From: Membranipora membranacea
Taxonomy: Eukaryota > Bryozoa > Gymnolaemata > Cheilostomatida > Membraniporidae
Direction: 5' to 3'
Assembly: GCA_914767715.1 (NCBI GenBank)
Contig: OU612070.1
Span: forward strand, 20,572,025 to 20,636,024
DNA length: 64,000 nt
Shown here: one piece after another, positions 13,254 to 24,500 of the stretch
How positions within the stretch are numbered: position 1 is the first letter of the stretch
Layout: every line of letters begins with the position of its first letter
Program-made: the position numbers and the translations under genes
Notes under the pieces: generated by a model
Seen by the model: only the letters and a program-made list of their open reading frames with translations
Told to the model about the DNA's origin: nothing
Database searches by the model: none

Positions 13254-14078
13254 ATGAATGATTGTGTTTTGTGACTTCTGACCTTTGAGAATTAGTTCTA
13301 GTTAAACTTTCCGTCCAGTTTTCCTTTTGCTGCCCACAACCGATAGTATAATCTATGCCGCTGTTTTACATGGCATTTTATCTGACATGGATCAAATAGA
13401 TGTTGTCTTTTCTTCCAATTTCTATTCTTCTTTTGTCATAGTGAATAGTTTCATAGTGAATTTCTGGAGCCATTTCCAATTTTATTTTTGCCGTGTGTTG
13501 TTTTCGATGGAGAATTATAGTATGTGCTCTTCCAAACTTGTCAGCCATTAGAAGATACATGTCAATGAATTTTGTTTTAAAACATGAAGGTAACATAACT
13601 CCATTGAATACTGGAAGTTTCTTAGATAATGATGATTTTTTTGTTTTGGAAACTGATTAGTGTGATTACGTATCTTATTATTAGTGATATTGATCTGACA
13701 AATAAAACAAAGATCTTTGTATTGTTTTTTACGTGACAATATGTATTGATTTTGGTAACATCTTTGTTTTCTACGATTCAAGACTGATGGTCATTTCTTG
13801 GTATTGATTTCCCTTTCTTGTGATAGCAGATACTAAAACATGGCTGTCAGCTATAGTGTGATAAGTTTTTGAAGAGGAATTTTCAGCACGTCTTTAATAT
13901 GCAATTGTCATATTTTTGGGTAAGTGTCGCTAAAACTTTCACACCTCTGAAGATATAGCTTGTTGATGATCTGTGTCAAAGAGTTGAAATCCATCATTGT
14001 GATATGTATTTTGACTTGTTTGAGATTTTGAGCTTAAACCTTGGTACCCATTCTGCGATGTTCTTATTTCATTTGTAG
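13254..14078. other. Spacer and CEP78 3' UTR
   Basis: AT-rich sequence after the CEP78 stop with no convincing coding frame. It contains an AATAAA at 13701-13706, about 450 bp after the stop. The signal-peptide exon and promoter of the downstream lectin gene should lie here or in the following few hundred bases, but I could not place them. Confidence 0.5.
13701..13706 (+). terminator. Candidate poly(A) signal for CEP78
   Basis: AATAAA on the plus strand, about 450 bp downstream of the CEP78 stop codon; the only canonical hexamer noticed in this spacer. Confidence 0.4.
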
Positions 14079-17000
14079 ATCTGTGTTACATGGTCTGTTC
14101 TATCCATCAGTTTTCCACCAGTTATCGGTAAGTGAGACAGGATAAGAATTACCATAAATATTCCCTTTTGTTTGATAATGTGGTGATATGCCTTGGTATG
14201 GATCATGGCTTTCTACATGTACCTCATTCTTGTGTTAAATCACTACATTCTGATATATCCCTTGGTTATACTAGCAATTCCTCTAGATAACGATTGCATA
14301 GTAGGTCAGTGGTTACAGCTGTCAGTAGTTGAAGAGCGGCGCTAATGACCAGGAAACCCAGTTGTCACTATCAAACACATCCTATACATGCTCCTCAGTG
14401 CATCTCAACACTGACAGCAAATAAAATTACAATTATTATTAGTGGGTCAGAAGTCAAGTGAAACATGAGAAAGAAACACTATGCATTATCGTTTGTAGGG
14501 GTGTGTGATGTTGGTTGGGCTCAGAATGGATTATACTGTTACTACTTCTCAGAGGTAAATGCTACCCAGCTGGATGCTCAGATTCAGTGTGAGGCGGAGT
14601 ACGCCACGCTAGCCTACCTGGATGATGATGGGGAAAATGTATTCTGTTATGAGAATGGGTAAGTGGAGGAAGTTGTTGAGAACTTACTCTTCCTGAGAAT
14701 ATCGTCATCATTGGTTATAGGAATGAGAAAAATGTTGGGAGCAATTCAAACCCCCGGTTATAATTTGTTTTTCTATGTGGCAGACAAGTGAAAAATATTT
14801 TCAAACTCACTTGGGTCTGATTGCTGGAGTAATGTTCTCATGCTGGGGCGAAATCACACGCTGATTCGCCATCCTCCACCGTTTTGTGGGTTGTTAAGGG
14901 TTATCACTCATAAGCAGACACTTGAGTTCATTTTCACGGTACATACGACAGCCTTTGAATGTGTACACGCCAACTCCTTTGACCTTTCACCTTTCACCTT
15001 GAGCTTTTACCTAGTCGTCATAGCTATGTGTAGATAGTACAGTTCTCAGATCATATTTTTCACAGCCCACTATTGGATGGGGAGTCATACTGGATCGGTT
15101 ATGAGCACATATTCGGAGAGATCTGGCGGTGGCCGCTGTCGGGTAAAGCCGGCTCTTTTCAGAAGTGGGATCTTGGTGAGCCGGATGACGAGGGTGATTG
15201 CACCAGGATGAGCCCATTCCTAAACGGTGTCTGGAGAGACTGGGACTGTGAGAGGAAACTCAAATTTATCTGTAAAAAATTTGCAGGTCAGTTTGTACTA
15301 GCGCTTTCTTATTTCCTTGATTTTAGTTTGGTTGCTTTGTTTTTTTTGCACATCAAGAAGAACAGCATCGGATGATGGTGGATGCAAATAAAAATAAATA
15401 TAAATATATTTATATATTATCATTTCTTGAGAGAATGTTATATATCGCAATGAGAAGGGATCAAAGTAATTAAATATTGTACTTATATATTGAATTGAAG
15501 GGGTGTGGTGCTGGTACAGCATCATATGCAAGCTTTGTGTTTACTCAGACAATAACACTTTTTTTTAGCACGGGCGTTCATGCTTCTATAAATGTTATGT
15601 AGGTCTTGTTGGTTTTCAATTGTCTCCCATATAAGAGGTACTTCAATGTAATTCTGTCTGTCTGTCAACTCTAAATGTCTGTTCAGACAGAGAGCCGTCG
15701 ATGACTGTAATTACGATCATAGTTGATAGTAAAGAACAGCTAGCTATTCTCATACTCCTTTTATATTACAGATTGCGGGGAGCCTGAGGTGATGCCCCTA
15801 GCCACATATGCTACAGTACCAGAACCTGAGCCGAACAGTAACGATACTGTATATCCCCTGGGGGCAATGGTTACTTATACCTGTGATGAAGGATACGAGT
15901 TTGAGGACGAAAGCTTGTTTAAAGTAGCGGCTTGTGACGTCGGAGGTGTATGGGAGCCAGACCTACCTAACACTGATCCATGTGAACGTAAGTTTGTATC
16001 TGTTTGACCAAGGAATTTTTAAGTAAATAAATGAGCTCATCATACATTTTAAGAAAACCCTAAAGGTGCATTTGTGCCTAGACTAGTAGTTTTGACAATT
16101 TTTCGTACCAGAAAATGTGGCTCAGATTAAGATGCCGAGTTTTAGTAGTCATTATTCCTGGATAATTTTCATTGAATAACTAATTGAAATTCCGAATCCC
16201 TGAAAAGTCAGTTTGCAATTCTGCAATTCAAATGTTTGACAAATGATTTGAAATTGCTGCTCTTTCCGAGTGAGTGGTATGATAAAAATTTCTGGTCATG
16301 CTTGCAATCTTGATAGAAGAGTCCCTTTTATCTCTTGTCCATTTTGGAGGTCACTAAAGCTATGGCTACACACGCCGTATTTTCCATAGGATTGAGGCAC
16401 TTCTAGATAGGCTATGACTTGGTCAAGGTGCTACACGGGCCTATTCATAGATCATTTTTAATTCATTTCTGTTATCTATTTCCTCAGCTAAGCAGTGTGA
16501 CGCCCCACCAGTGTACGATGAACACATGATAACTAACGGTACTGACTCAGACAGAGCCTTTGGTACTCTGATTGCGTACGAGTGTGAGGATGGCTATTGG
16601 TTTAATCAGTTTGAGCTCAATGTTACTAAGTACAAGCACTGCGCTCCAGACAAGAAGTGGAGAGGTGACGCTATAGAGGAATGTACCAGTAAGTTTCCAT
16701 ACATACTGATATATGGTATATGGTACATTATGCTATATTATGCTATATTATGCTATATTATGCTATATTATGCTATATTATGCTATATTATGCTATATGG
16801 TATATGGTATGTGGTACATATGGTATGTGGTATATATGGTATATATGGTATATGGAATAAGGTCAATTTCATAAGATATCATTATAGTATATAGTCTAAG
16901 TGCTCATATGGCTGCATTGAGAGTAAGTGGCATTACATCAATTTTTGTGTTTGATAATGTAATGCCACTTACTCGCAATGCAGCCGTCTGATCACTTAGA

Positions 17001-20000
17001 CTATTATAGAATATGCCGTTACAGCTGTGTCATATTTCTTCTATGGAGATGCCAATGAAACCAGGCTAGTGATAGAACAAAAAGAGATGGAACCAGCCCC
17101 CTGAGAGCACAGCACCAGTATGCATTGCGGGATATCTGATCAAAGTGTTATTTTAATCAAGTTTCTTTAGTAGATATTAAATCCTAGTTCCTGGGATTGA
17201 GCTGCCTTAATAAATCTGATTGACATTACATGCTATATAATGTGTATCATATTATATATTTATTGTTTTTAATTTACTTTAATTAAAAACTTTTAGAGAA
17301 GCTCAATAAATAAATAAAGATACATAAGAGTAAGAATGATCATCACCTTTTCTAACACTGCGGTGTACCACATCTCTCCAATCCATTTAGTTCTGGGCCA
17401 TTAACTTAGGTAAGGCATGATATTCCTTTTACTTTGCAGAGGTGTATTGTATACGACCAGTAACATCGAACGCCCGAGCTAGCACCCCTCTGAACACTTT
17501 TGGTACTGTAGCTACTTATGAATGTGATCCTGGATACGAGTATGATGATAATTCTACCAAGAAAGAATTCACCTGTGATAGCAACGGCTGGGTACCTCCA
17601 CCAGAACCCTGCAGAGGTGAGCGCTAAGTAAACCCTAGTCTAAGTGTTCAGACGCCTCCAACGCGAGTTAGTTGCATTGAATTATCAACCACTCGTTTCC
17701 ACCCTCCCTGGTTGGAAATAAGTGGCCGTCTGAGCACTTAGACTAAATGAACCCTGGAGTTTCCAAGGAGTGTTGGATTTATAATTAAACATTGATTGAG
17801 AAATCATTTTAGTTGGATAAGAATATCAACTAACGCTGCTCATGGTCTGAAGTTATATAATATTGTAATAAAACCTTGTTTGATAGCACCTGGAACAAAA
17901 CTATCAGAAGGATGAATCCCTTTATGTGCTCAGTTTGCAAAACACAAAATTGACGCTTGTTTGAACACCCGTTGAAATAATTTATTTTTTGTGCGCAAAT
18001 CAATCATCCATGGTTCCAACCCTTCCATCTACCCTCAGAAGTATCGTGTTCATGCCTGTAGTTCTAGAATGCTAAATAGAGTGGCATAAAAATGCTATTT
18101 GATAGAATATTCCATGTCAGAATCAGCTAATTTTTGGAGTTTGATTTGCTTATTACATAACTTAGAGTGCTCTAGAGCCTTGGTATTTGTATTGGACCAC
18201 ACAGAATAACCCTACACTTCTTCACCTGGTGTTGCTTCACGCAATCACCAATTTTCGCCTCCCCTTCTATTTCTAAACTGCTGCCCTGTCTTTCATTACA
18301 GAGCTGCAGTGTCCTCAACCTAGGGCAGTAGTGAACGCCAGAAACTCTACAGATGATTTACGAGTGTTCTCAGAGGTGATCTGGACTTGTATAGATGGCA
18401 CCAGATATCCCGATACTACCACATATAAAAAGCAGACCTGCCAACTCGACCAAACCTGGGATAGGATAATAACAGAATCATGTTTGCGTATGTACAGTAT
18501 ATTTCCAATGCTATGCCCATGCGGTGCTGTAACAACCTGGAGAAGCTATAGGCTGCAGTTAGTTAGTGACCAAATCCACCTCATGGATATTGCTATTCAA
18601 CCCTGGCCTCTACTCAAATTGCTGTCAGAGTTTGCGTCCTAGGACATGCCTTATGAGTGTCAGAGTTTGCGTCCGAGGACACGCTCTGTGAGTATCAAGG
18701 TTTGCGTCCTAGGACACGCTCTGTGAGTGTCAAAGTTTGCGTCTTAGTTCACACCTGGTGGAAGGGCACTTATCCAGAATGGTGCATCGAAGAGGAAGCA
18801 ACGTTGGCACATTGTCCGCATTGCATTTATATACTTTTTTATATTGCCAATCTACAATCATCTTTATGAATTGATTTCATGGTGACAGAACAAATAACCT
18901 AAAAAATTAGGAAAAGCACTCCTCATGTGTTGTATTTTTGTGATTTTAGGACAGCCTTGTGAAGGCCCTCCACCAAATGCAACGGACACCTTCACAAATG
19001 ACTATGATCCGAGCACAATTTACAGATTCGAAGATATTGTTACATATACTTGTATAGGAGTTTATGATGAACAACAAACCACCATGGTACCTTGGTACTT
19101 CAGTGATGGACTTGATAAAAGGCAAGATAACCCTAAATTGTCATCATAATTCTTTCTCTATATACGCTAGGTCTTATTTAACTTATAGTAATGCCTCCCC
19201 CTATTTAGTATCATATTGAAGGTCTCAGGTTAATTGGGAGCACTGTGGAAACATTTTAATAGCCTATGGACACTATTGGGATCAATGAAAAAAAAATTGT
19301 TCTCAACTTTTCTCAACAACTAAGATTGTCCTCACTTTATCACTCTATAGCACATAGATGTTGTATGAAATGGTCAAATGTCAGAGCATTGTCTTCCGAA
19401 GTTAGGAAAAATCTTTGTCAAATATGTTAATTGGCATGTGAATCACAATATTCTTTTACCTAAGCGAATGTCAAGAACCCAAAAGAGCTACTATAGTTTT
19501 AAGCGCAGGTAGTACCCTATACCCTTGCCCGCTGTTGCCAGTTACTCTTTTTCAAAAAAGGCAGAGGAGGATATTTATACTACGCGAAGGCACTAAGTAA
19601 GATATCTTGTACTTATGATCTTATCCAAACAGACCTGGCCAGGATGAATGGTTTCCCAGTGCCAAATTAGAACCAAACCTGGAGATAAATAAGTGATAAG
19701 AGATAAATGATTCTATCATAGGACTGTGCAGAGGCAAAATTTGCAGAGCTGTACAGATCAAAATGATGAAACATTTGTTAGTGCAATAAAACTGCTAGTA
19801 CAAAACAAGTATATCAGATTCAAAGGCCTGTAAAAAAATAAAAGTTTTGATGATTTGATTACAGAGAAGTGATGTGTAACGGAGACGGAGAATGGTCCCC
19901 TAGAGTCGTCACAGACTGTTTGGGTATGCTTAGCCATTTCATTCATGGTTTTGCTCAATTTAAGTTCTATAAATTCCATTTGTTATTATTTATCAATAAA

Positions 20001-20525
20001 TATTAGCAAATATTCATGAATTTATATTTTATTTGTTTGTTTGTTGAGGCATTCTTAAAGTTTATAATTCAAGTAAATTAAAAATAACACACACACCTTG
20101 ACATATTACAGAAAAATGAAACGTTTGAAAGCATACAGGTGTAGAGTGGTACATACTACATAGTAAGTGGGATAATGAAAGCATTGTAGCATAAACTAAA
20201 TGGGGAGTAAATGAATAAGCAGAAAATGACAAACGAACTGAATGACCTAGTGATTCATAGCGCTGTTAATGTAAAATGTTATACTAATTTTTCAGGTGAG
20301 ATCGTGAGCGTTCCACCACTAGGAGTGACACATGAACCTGACGAAGCAGAAGGGGCCGCCACCTTTGGTACTATCACTATAGTCGCGCTCGGTGTTCTTA
20401 TGGCACTCATTGTCCTTTTTGACGCTTTCACAATCGGCAAACATATAGGAACACTCAAGGAAAACTTGTTTGGTAATAAGTCAGGAGAAGAGGCTCAACT
20501 GGAGGAAACAGCCGGCGCTGTCTGA
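14079..20525 (+). CDS. Type I membrane protein with C-type lectin domain and five sushi (CCP) domains
   Basis: Exons: 14079-14127 (tentative), 14499-14658, 15066-15286, 15772-15987, 16488-16688, 17440-17616, 18302-18487, 18950-19121, 19865-19923, 20296-20525. Exons 2-3 encode the C-type lectin fold: CDVGWAQNGLYCYYF at the start, then YWIGYEH, GEPDDEGDC and WRDWDC, FICKKF at the end. The next four exons each encode one CCP module with the four-Cys pattern (for example VTYTCDEGYEF, VATYECDPGYEYDD); a fifth CCP is split over exons 8-9 and starts CEGPPPNAT. The last exon has a short stalk, one membrane helix (TFGTITIVALGVLMALIVLF) and a cytoplasmic tail of about 35 residues, EEAQLEETAGAV at the end. 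Expected role: cell-surface glycan or particle recognition or adhesion; ligand unknown. All joins are phase 1 or 2 and keep frame. The start is unresolved: 14079-14127 would add a hydrophobic stretch in the right phase, while an ATG at 14465 gives only a weak signal. The intron after exon 8 appears to start with GC. Confidence 0.85.
16364..16450 (-). repeat. Solo half-copy of a dispersed foldback element
   Basis: GGCTACACACGCCGTATTTT and onward, including TAGATAGGCTATG and GGTCAAGGTGCTACAC, matches the reverse complement of the right part of the element at 43983-44142. It lies in the intron between the first and second CCP exons. Confidence 0.6.
16731..16860. repeat. Tandem repeat, 10-bp unit TGCTATATTA
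   Basis: Six to seven near-perfect copies of TGCTATATTA from 16731 to about 16796, then a degenerate TATGGTA-type tract to about 16860. It begins roughly 40 bp after the splice donor of the second CCP exon. Confidence 0.9.
16892..17003. repeat. Foldback element family A, copy 1
   Basis: Inverted arms GTCTAAGTGCTCATATGGCT and its partner at the right end (GTCTGATCACTTAGAC), continuing through GAGTAAGTGGCATTACA on both sides. TA dinucleotides flank both ends, as expected for a Tc1/mariner-type target-site duplication. It lies in a lectin-gene intron. Confidence 0.75.
17636..17745. repeat. Foldback element family A, copy 2
   Basis: Starts GTCTAAGTGTTCAGACGCC and ends GCCGTCTGAGCACTTAGAC, flanked by TA on both sides. 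The inner sequence differs from copy 1 but the terminal arms match. Its left end is only 20 bp after the splice donor of the third CCP exon. Confidence 0.75.
18058..18285 (+). repeat. Dispersed repeat K, copy 1
   Basis: Shares an ordered series of words with 23463-23690: TAGAATGCT, ATGTCAGAATCAGCT, GGACCACACAGAA, ACTTCTTCACC/ACTTCACACCC-like, and CTAAACT near the end. Spacing is similar, so these are diverged copies of one interspersed element of about 225 bp. It ends just upstream of the fourth CCP exon. Confidence 0.6.
18624..18755. repeat. Tandem repeat, 35-bp unit, about 3.7 copies
   Basis: Three full units plus a decayed fourth, each containing GTTTGCGTCCTAGGACACGC. The core GCGTCCTAGGACACGC is itself nearly palindromic. 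It lies in the intron between the fourth and fifth CCP exons. Confidence 0.85.
19185..19295 (+). repeat. Dispersed repeat L, copy 1
   Basis: Shares TAGTATCATATTGAAGGTCT, then GCACTGTGG-like and GCCTATGGACAC with 62050-62165 in the same order and spacing. It lies in the GC-AG intron of the lectin gene. Confidence 0.6.
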
Positions 20526-21573
20526 TAACTAACCTCTAGAACTCTGACTCTGTCTATGATTCTGTCTGTTTTATAACATAGTCAAACCCATTGACCTCCT
20601 ATGTAACATGAACATTTCAAACGAGGTTTGTCCCTTATTTATATAACTGGACTTCATAATCCACATGATCGCTACTACACCATGGACAATACATTTATTA
20701 TGGGAGATACTAACATGTCTCTTAGGTGAACCTGAGATGTGAAAAACTTGGATAGATCTGATTAGTTTTTCTCTATTTGTCGTTCTAATACACTGTCAAC
20801 TCTTTTTGTTTTCAAGTTTTTTTGCAGATCTGTATTGTAAATCAGAAAGAAAATATCATTGTGATTTGGATTTTGAAAATATGATATAATACGGTATATC
20901 ACTATCAGTATCTATTTTCAATGTGAAACACGAGTAAATCGTTGATGACAGACATGTGAATTCGCTGACCAAAAAATCTGTGAAAATGCGAATGCTTGCT
21001 TCACCGTATCGTCCTGTACTGCAGTTCGTAATATCCTATACTCTATCTGAGTTGGTACTTATCCTAATATTAAACTGCTGTATTGTGGACTAAAGGTTTT
21101 TGGTGTCCTTGCACATATGGAGAGGCTGGTTTTATACCATACCCCTCTCCACACTGAATACAGCTACATTGAGGGCAATATGTGGGTCTTGGTGACAAGC
21201 CTAGGTGTATATGCATTCGCTAAATATCACGCAAATTTTAGTTAAATTAAAGGTTATGGAATGTTTTGCATGCAAGTCTATGCAGATTAAATATCAAATT
21301 AATACCAACAGCCGGCCTGTGTTTGGTGTATCTGGTAATAATATATCCAAAAACTAGTAATTAGTAAAGATTGAGTCTTTGATTCAGATGCATTCTAGTT
21401 ATAGCCCCTGCTTATCATGTCTTACCAAGGGGCTGTCATATTTCATCATGCCCTTGGCCTAATTTTTCATTCTGCAAATAAATCCACAGGCTACTCTTTG
21501 GTGATCAAACCTTGTGAAAAACAAACACTGCAAAGTTTGCAATCACATTTAAACTGGAACTTGAGCCAAGAGG
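20526..21573. other. Spacer between lectin and GH10-like genes
   Basis: Lectin 3' UTR and the GH10-like promoter region. AT-rich, no coding frame with coding-like composition, no repeat recognised. Confidence 0.5.
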
Positions 21574-24500
21574 ATGAAGTTGTTGTGCCTGTCTGTGCTT
21601 TTGGTCTTGTTGGTACAGGGGTATGCTGACAGGGTACCTATAGAAGGTATTCTTAATAATGACTTTGAGGAGCCGGCCGATTATGGTAAATGGTATTGTA
21701 GTGGTTGTGTGGGATCACAGTCTTTCGACGCTTACGAAGGAAACTTCTCTATGCTTGCTGTTGACAGGTAAGTTTTTTACTCAATCATCTAAATAGTCGT
21801 CATTGAAAGGAAATGCTAGTTATGGTCCTCGAATCCAAAGCCGATATTTGTACACAGTTCACGTCAAATTTTGGACAAGAACAAATTACAAACATTTTTA
21901 TCTGTTTTGATGTCGCTGATTTGCATTCGTGGTTTTTACAATAACAATATTGAAAAAAGCAATGCTTGTTCTAGAGCTTTAACTTGGTATATCTCCAAAT
22001 ATGCAGCAGCACGAATATGTTTGTGAAGCTGACTGCACTATTGTGCTATGCATATCTTCTGCTTACCCTACATAACCTACATATGTAAAAGTTCACATTG
22101 ATCTTAACACAATTTTAGGAGGTCTGCATGGTCCGGACCACGGCAGATTCTCAAGGATGTCTTACAGCTGAACAAATTCTATTACTTCTCTTTAATGGTG
22201 AAGCTTCTTGAAACTGATGGGAATGCAAATGATGTTGACATCAAGATGACCATTGGATATGAATTAATAAGAGACGATGGTATGAGAAAACATTCATGTA
22301 CACGCTCAAATTTATTTTTCTTATTTTTAAATAATTCTCCAAAGTCCAAACATTTACCAACCAAGTGTTTGAATGTCTTCATCTCGTCTTTTTTAAATCC
22401 TCTTCTCTTTCGAATTTCATTCGTAATCACCTTTTCATATAAATGTCTTAACACATGGCGGTTGCAACATCTTAATCCTCTGAGGACCAGCTGAGACTAA
22501 ATAAGCTTTATAGTCAGGTCCATTAGCTTGCATTCTACTCTGTTATACCCTTTACACATACTAACTGTTTTCTACTATTGTTGTTTCAGGAAGCATACAG
22601 AGAAAATATGAGTTGATAACTATGAGACATGTAGCAGTGGAGGACGGCTGGGTAAAGCTGGCTGCCGAGTACCAACTAACAGGTATTATTATTATTATTT
22701 AATATTATTTAATTATCAAAGAGCACAAAAAAGAGTACACAAGAGCATATATAAGTTTGGTATTGGTCACACATTCAAACGCTCCCCCCCCCCCAAACCA
22801 GAGGGCCCTGAAGTAACATTTTGTAAATTATAAATCTGGCCTGTTAAAGATTAACGATTATTTCTTGTTTCACATATTTATTCAAATATTTAGTTTTATT
22901 TATATATTTATTCATACCTGTTCCATTTATATCCCACCCATAGCCTTGATCCCGCCTCGCATGAATCAATACCTCATGTCCATATAGAGAGCTTACTGAT
23001 AAATGCTGGATCAAATTGAAATCTATTTTCATTTTAATTAATTTTCGATTCTATTCTATTTTTTTCTTTTTTTTTTAAATGTTATTTCATGTGTTGAAAC
23101 ACTAAGTGTCTTATAGCAGGAAGTCATCAGTTTATTTTAGTAAGTCTTGTTCTGACTTTTGTATAGATTATGAGTTGGAGATAAAGGAGGTATTCATATA
23201 CATCGAGACTAACTGGGCTACAGATACACTTCCTAGACAGCAGTTCATGGTAGATGAGTTCCAAGGCTTAGAGATCATCTTACAGGAGGTGGAGCAATGG
23301 AGGGAGGAAGTGTTGGATAAGATCAGTGAAGCGCGGACGAGCAATCTGACCATTAGCGTGCGCAGCGGATCAACTACACCTGTATATGAGGGCGTACTCA
23401 CACTCGAGGTATATATGTATTCAGGACAGTAGTTCTAGGGGAGGCAGGGAGGCACTGCCTCCCCTAGAATGCTCAATAATTGATTGGTCTAAAAACCCTT
23501 TAATTGGTTAATCTATGTCAGAATCAGCTCATTTGGGACTTCCATTTGCAGTTATATCAATTAAGCGAGTATTTGTCATGGACCACACAGAAGGAGCTCT
23601 CAACACCCCGCTTGGTGATACTTCACACCCTCAAGGATTTCTCTCCCCCACTATTTTTCCTAAACTACAGCACCGATTGATGTTTTCTTCCAATGTAACA
23701 ATTACTACACACCCTGATGTACTAATCAAAATTAGTATGATTTCTTGAAAGGGGGAAGTCAGATGAAAATTATAGTTGACTGTGTCAGCGAAAATACTAC
23801 TCTTGGGGGATGTATGCAGGTCTTTTGATTGAGGTCTTAATTAGAGTGTTGTACAATGATCAGTCAAGGTGATAGACAATATTAATGACTGCTCAATGTT
23901 AAACAGTATAATTATTATGTTTATCAACGGACCTTGTTTAATATTAAGTCTATGGTCTAGGCTAGTCAAGCTTCTGACCCCCCCCCCCCCCCGCCGTGAT
24001 AAGTGAAAGCCTAGCCTAGCTGGTGGTATACATCATTTTTTCAAAGTGTAGCGAGGCTGTCACACTGCGCATATGCAAAAATCAGTTAAGGTGGGTTGTC
24101 ATTGCTGCAGCAACTGAACTAGAACAAAAAAGTCGCTCGTTATTTTTTTAGCTATTTCTTACATTTGCTGTTTACAGATAGAACAATTGGAAAGCGAGTT
24201 TGGATTTGGGACATCCGTAGATGGATTCTTACTCACCTCACATGATGCGTACAGAGATGCCTTCCTCGATAACTTTCATGTAAGATGACCTCACATTGAA
24301 TGCAAAAAAGTACTATAGAGCTCATAGATCCAGCGCATCTATAATCTGATATTATTTTTCTCTCTATTGCTTTCAAGAATCAGTACTAACTGTACATACT
24401 ATCTGACCAAATCTGGTCATTGGGTGAACTGGTTTTTAAAATTGTCAAAGATATTGAGATTGAATCTATAAGCACTTTGTTACTTTATGCATCTATTGCG

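Noticed and set aside
14465-14498. ATG at 14465 as the start of the lectin protein
   Set aside because: The peptide before CDVGW would be MRKKHYALSFVGV, a poor signal peptide, and a good acceptor (GTTTGTAG) lies between; an upstream exon is more likely. Not fully excluded.
23515-23748. 77-codon plus-strand frame in a GH10-like intron
   Set aside because: It lies inside dispersed repeat K, whose other copy does not keep the frame.
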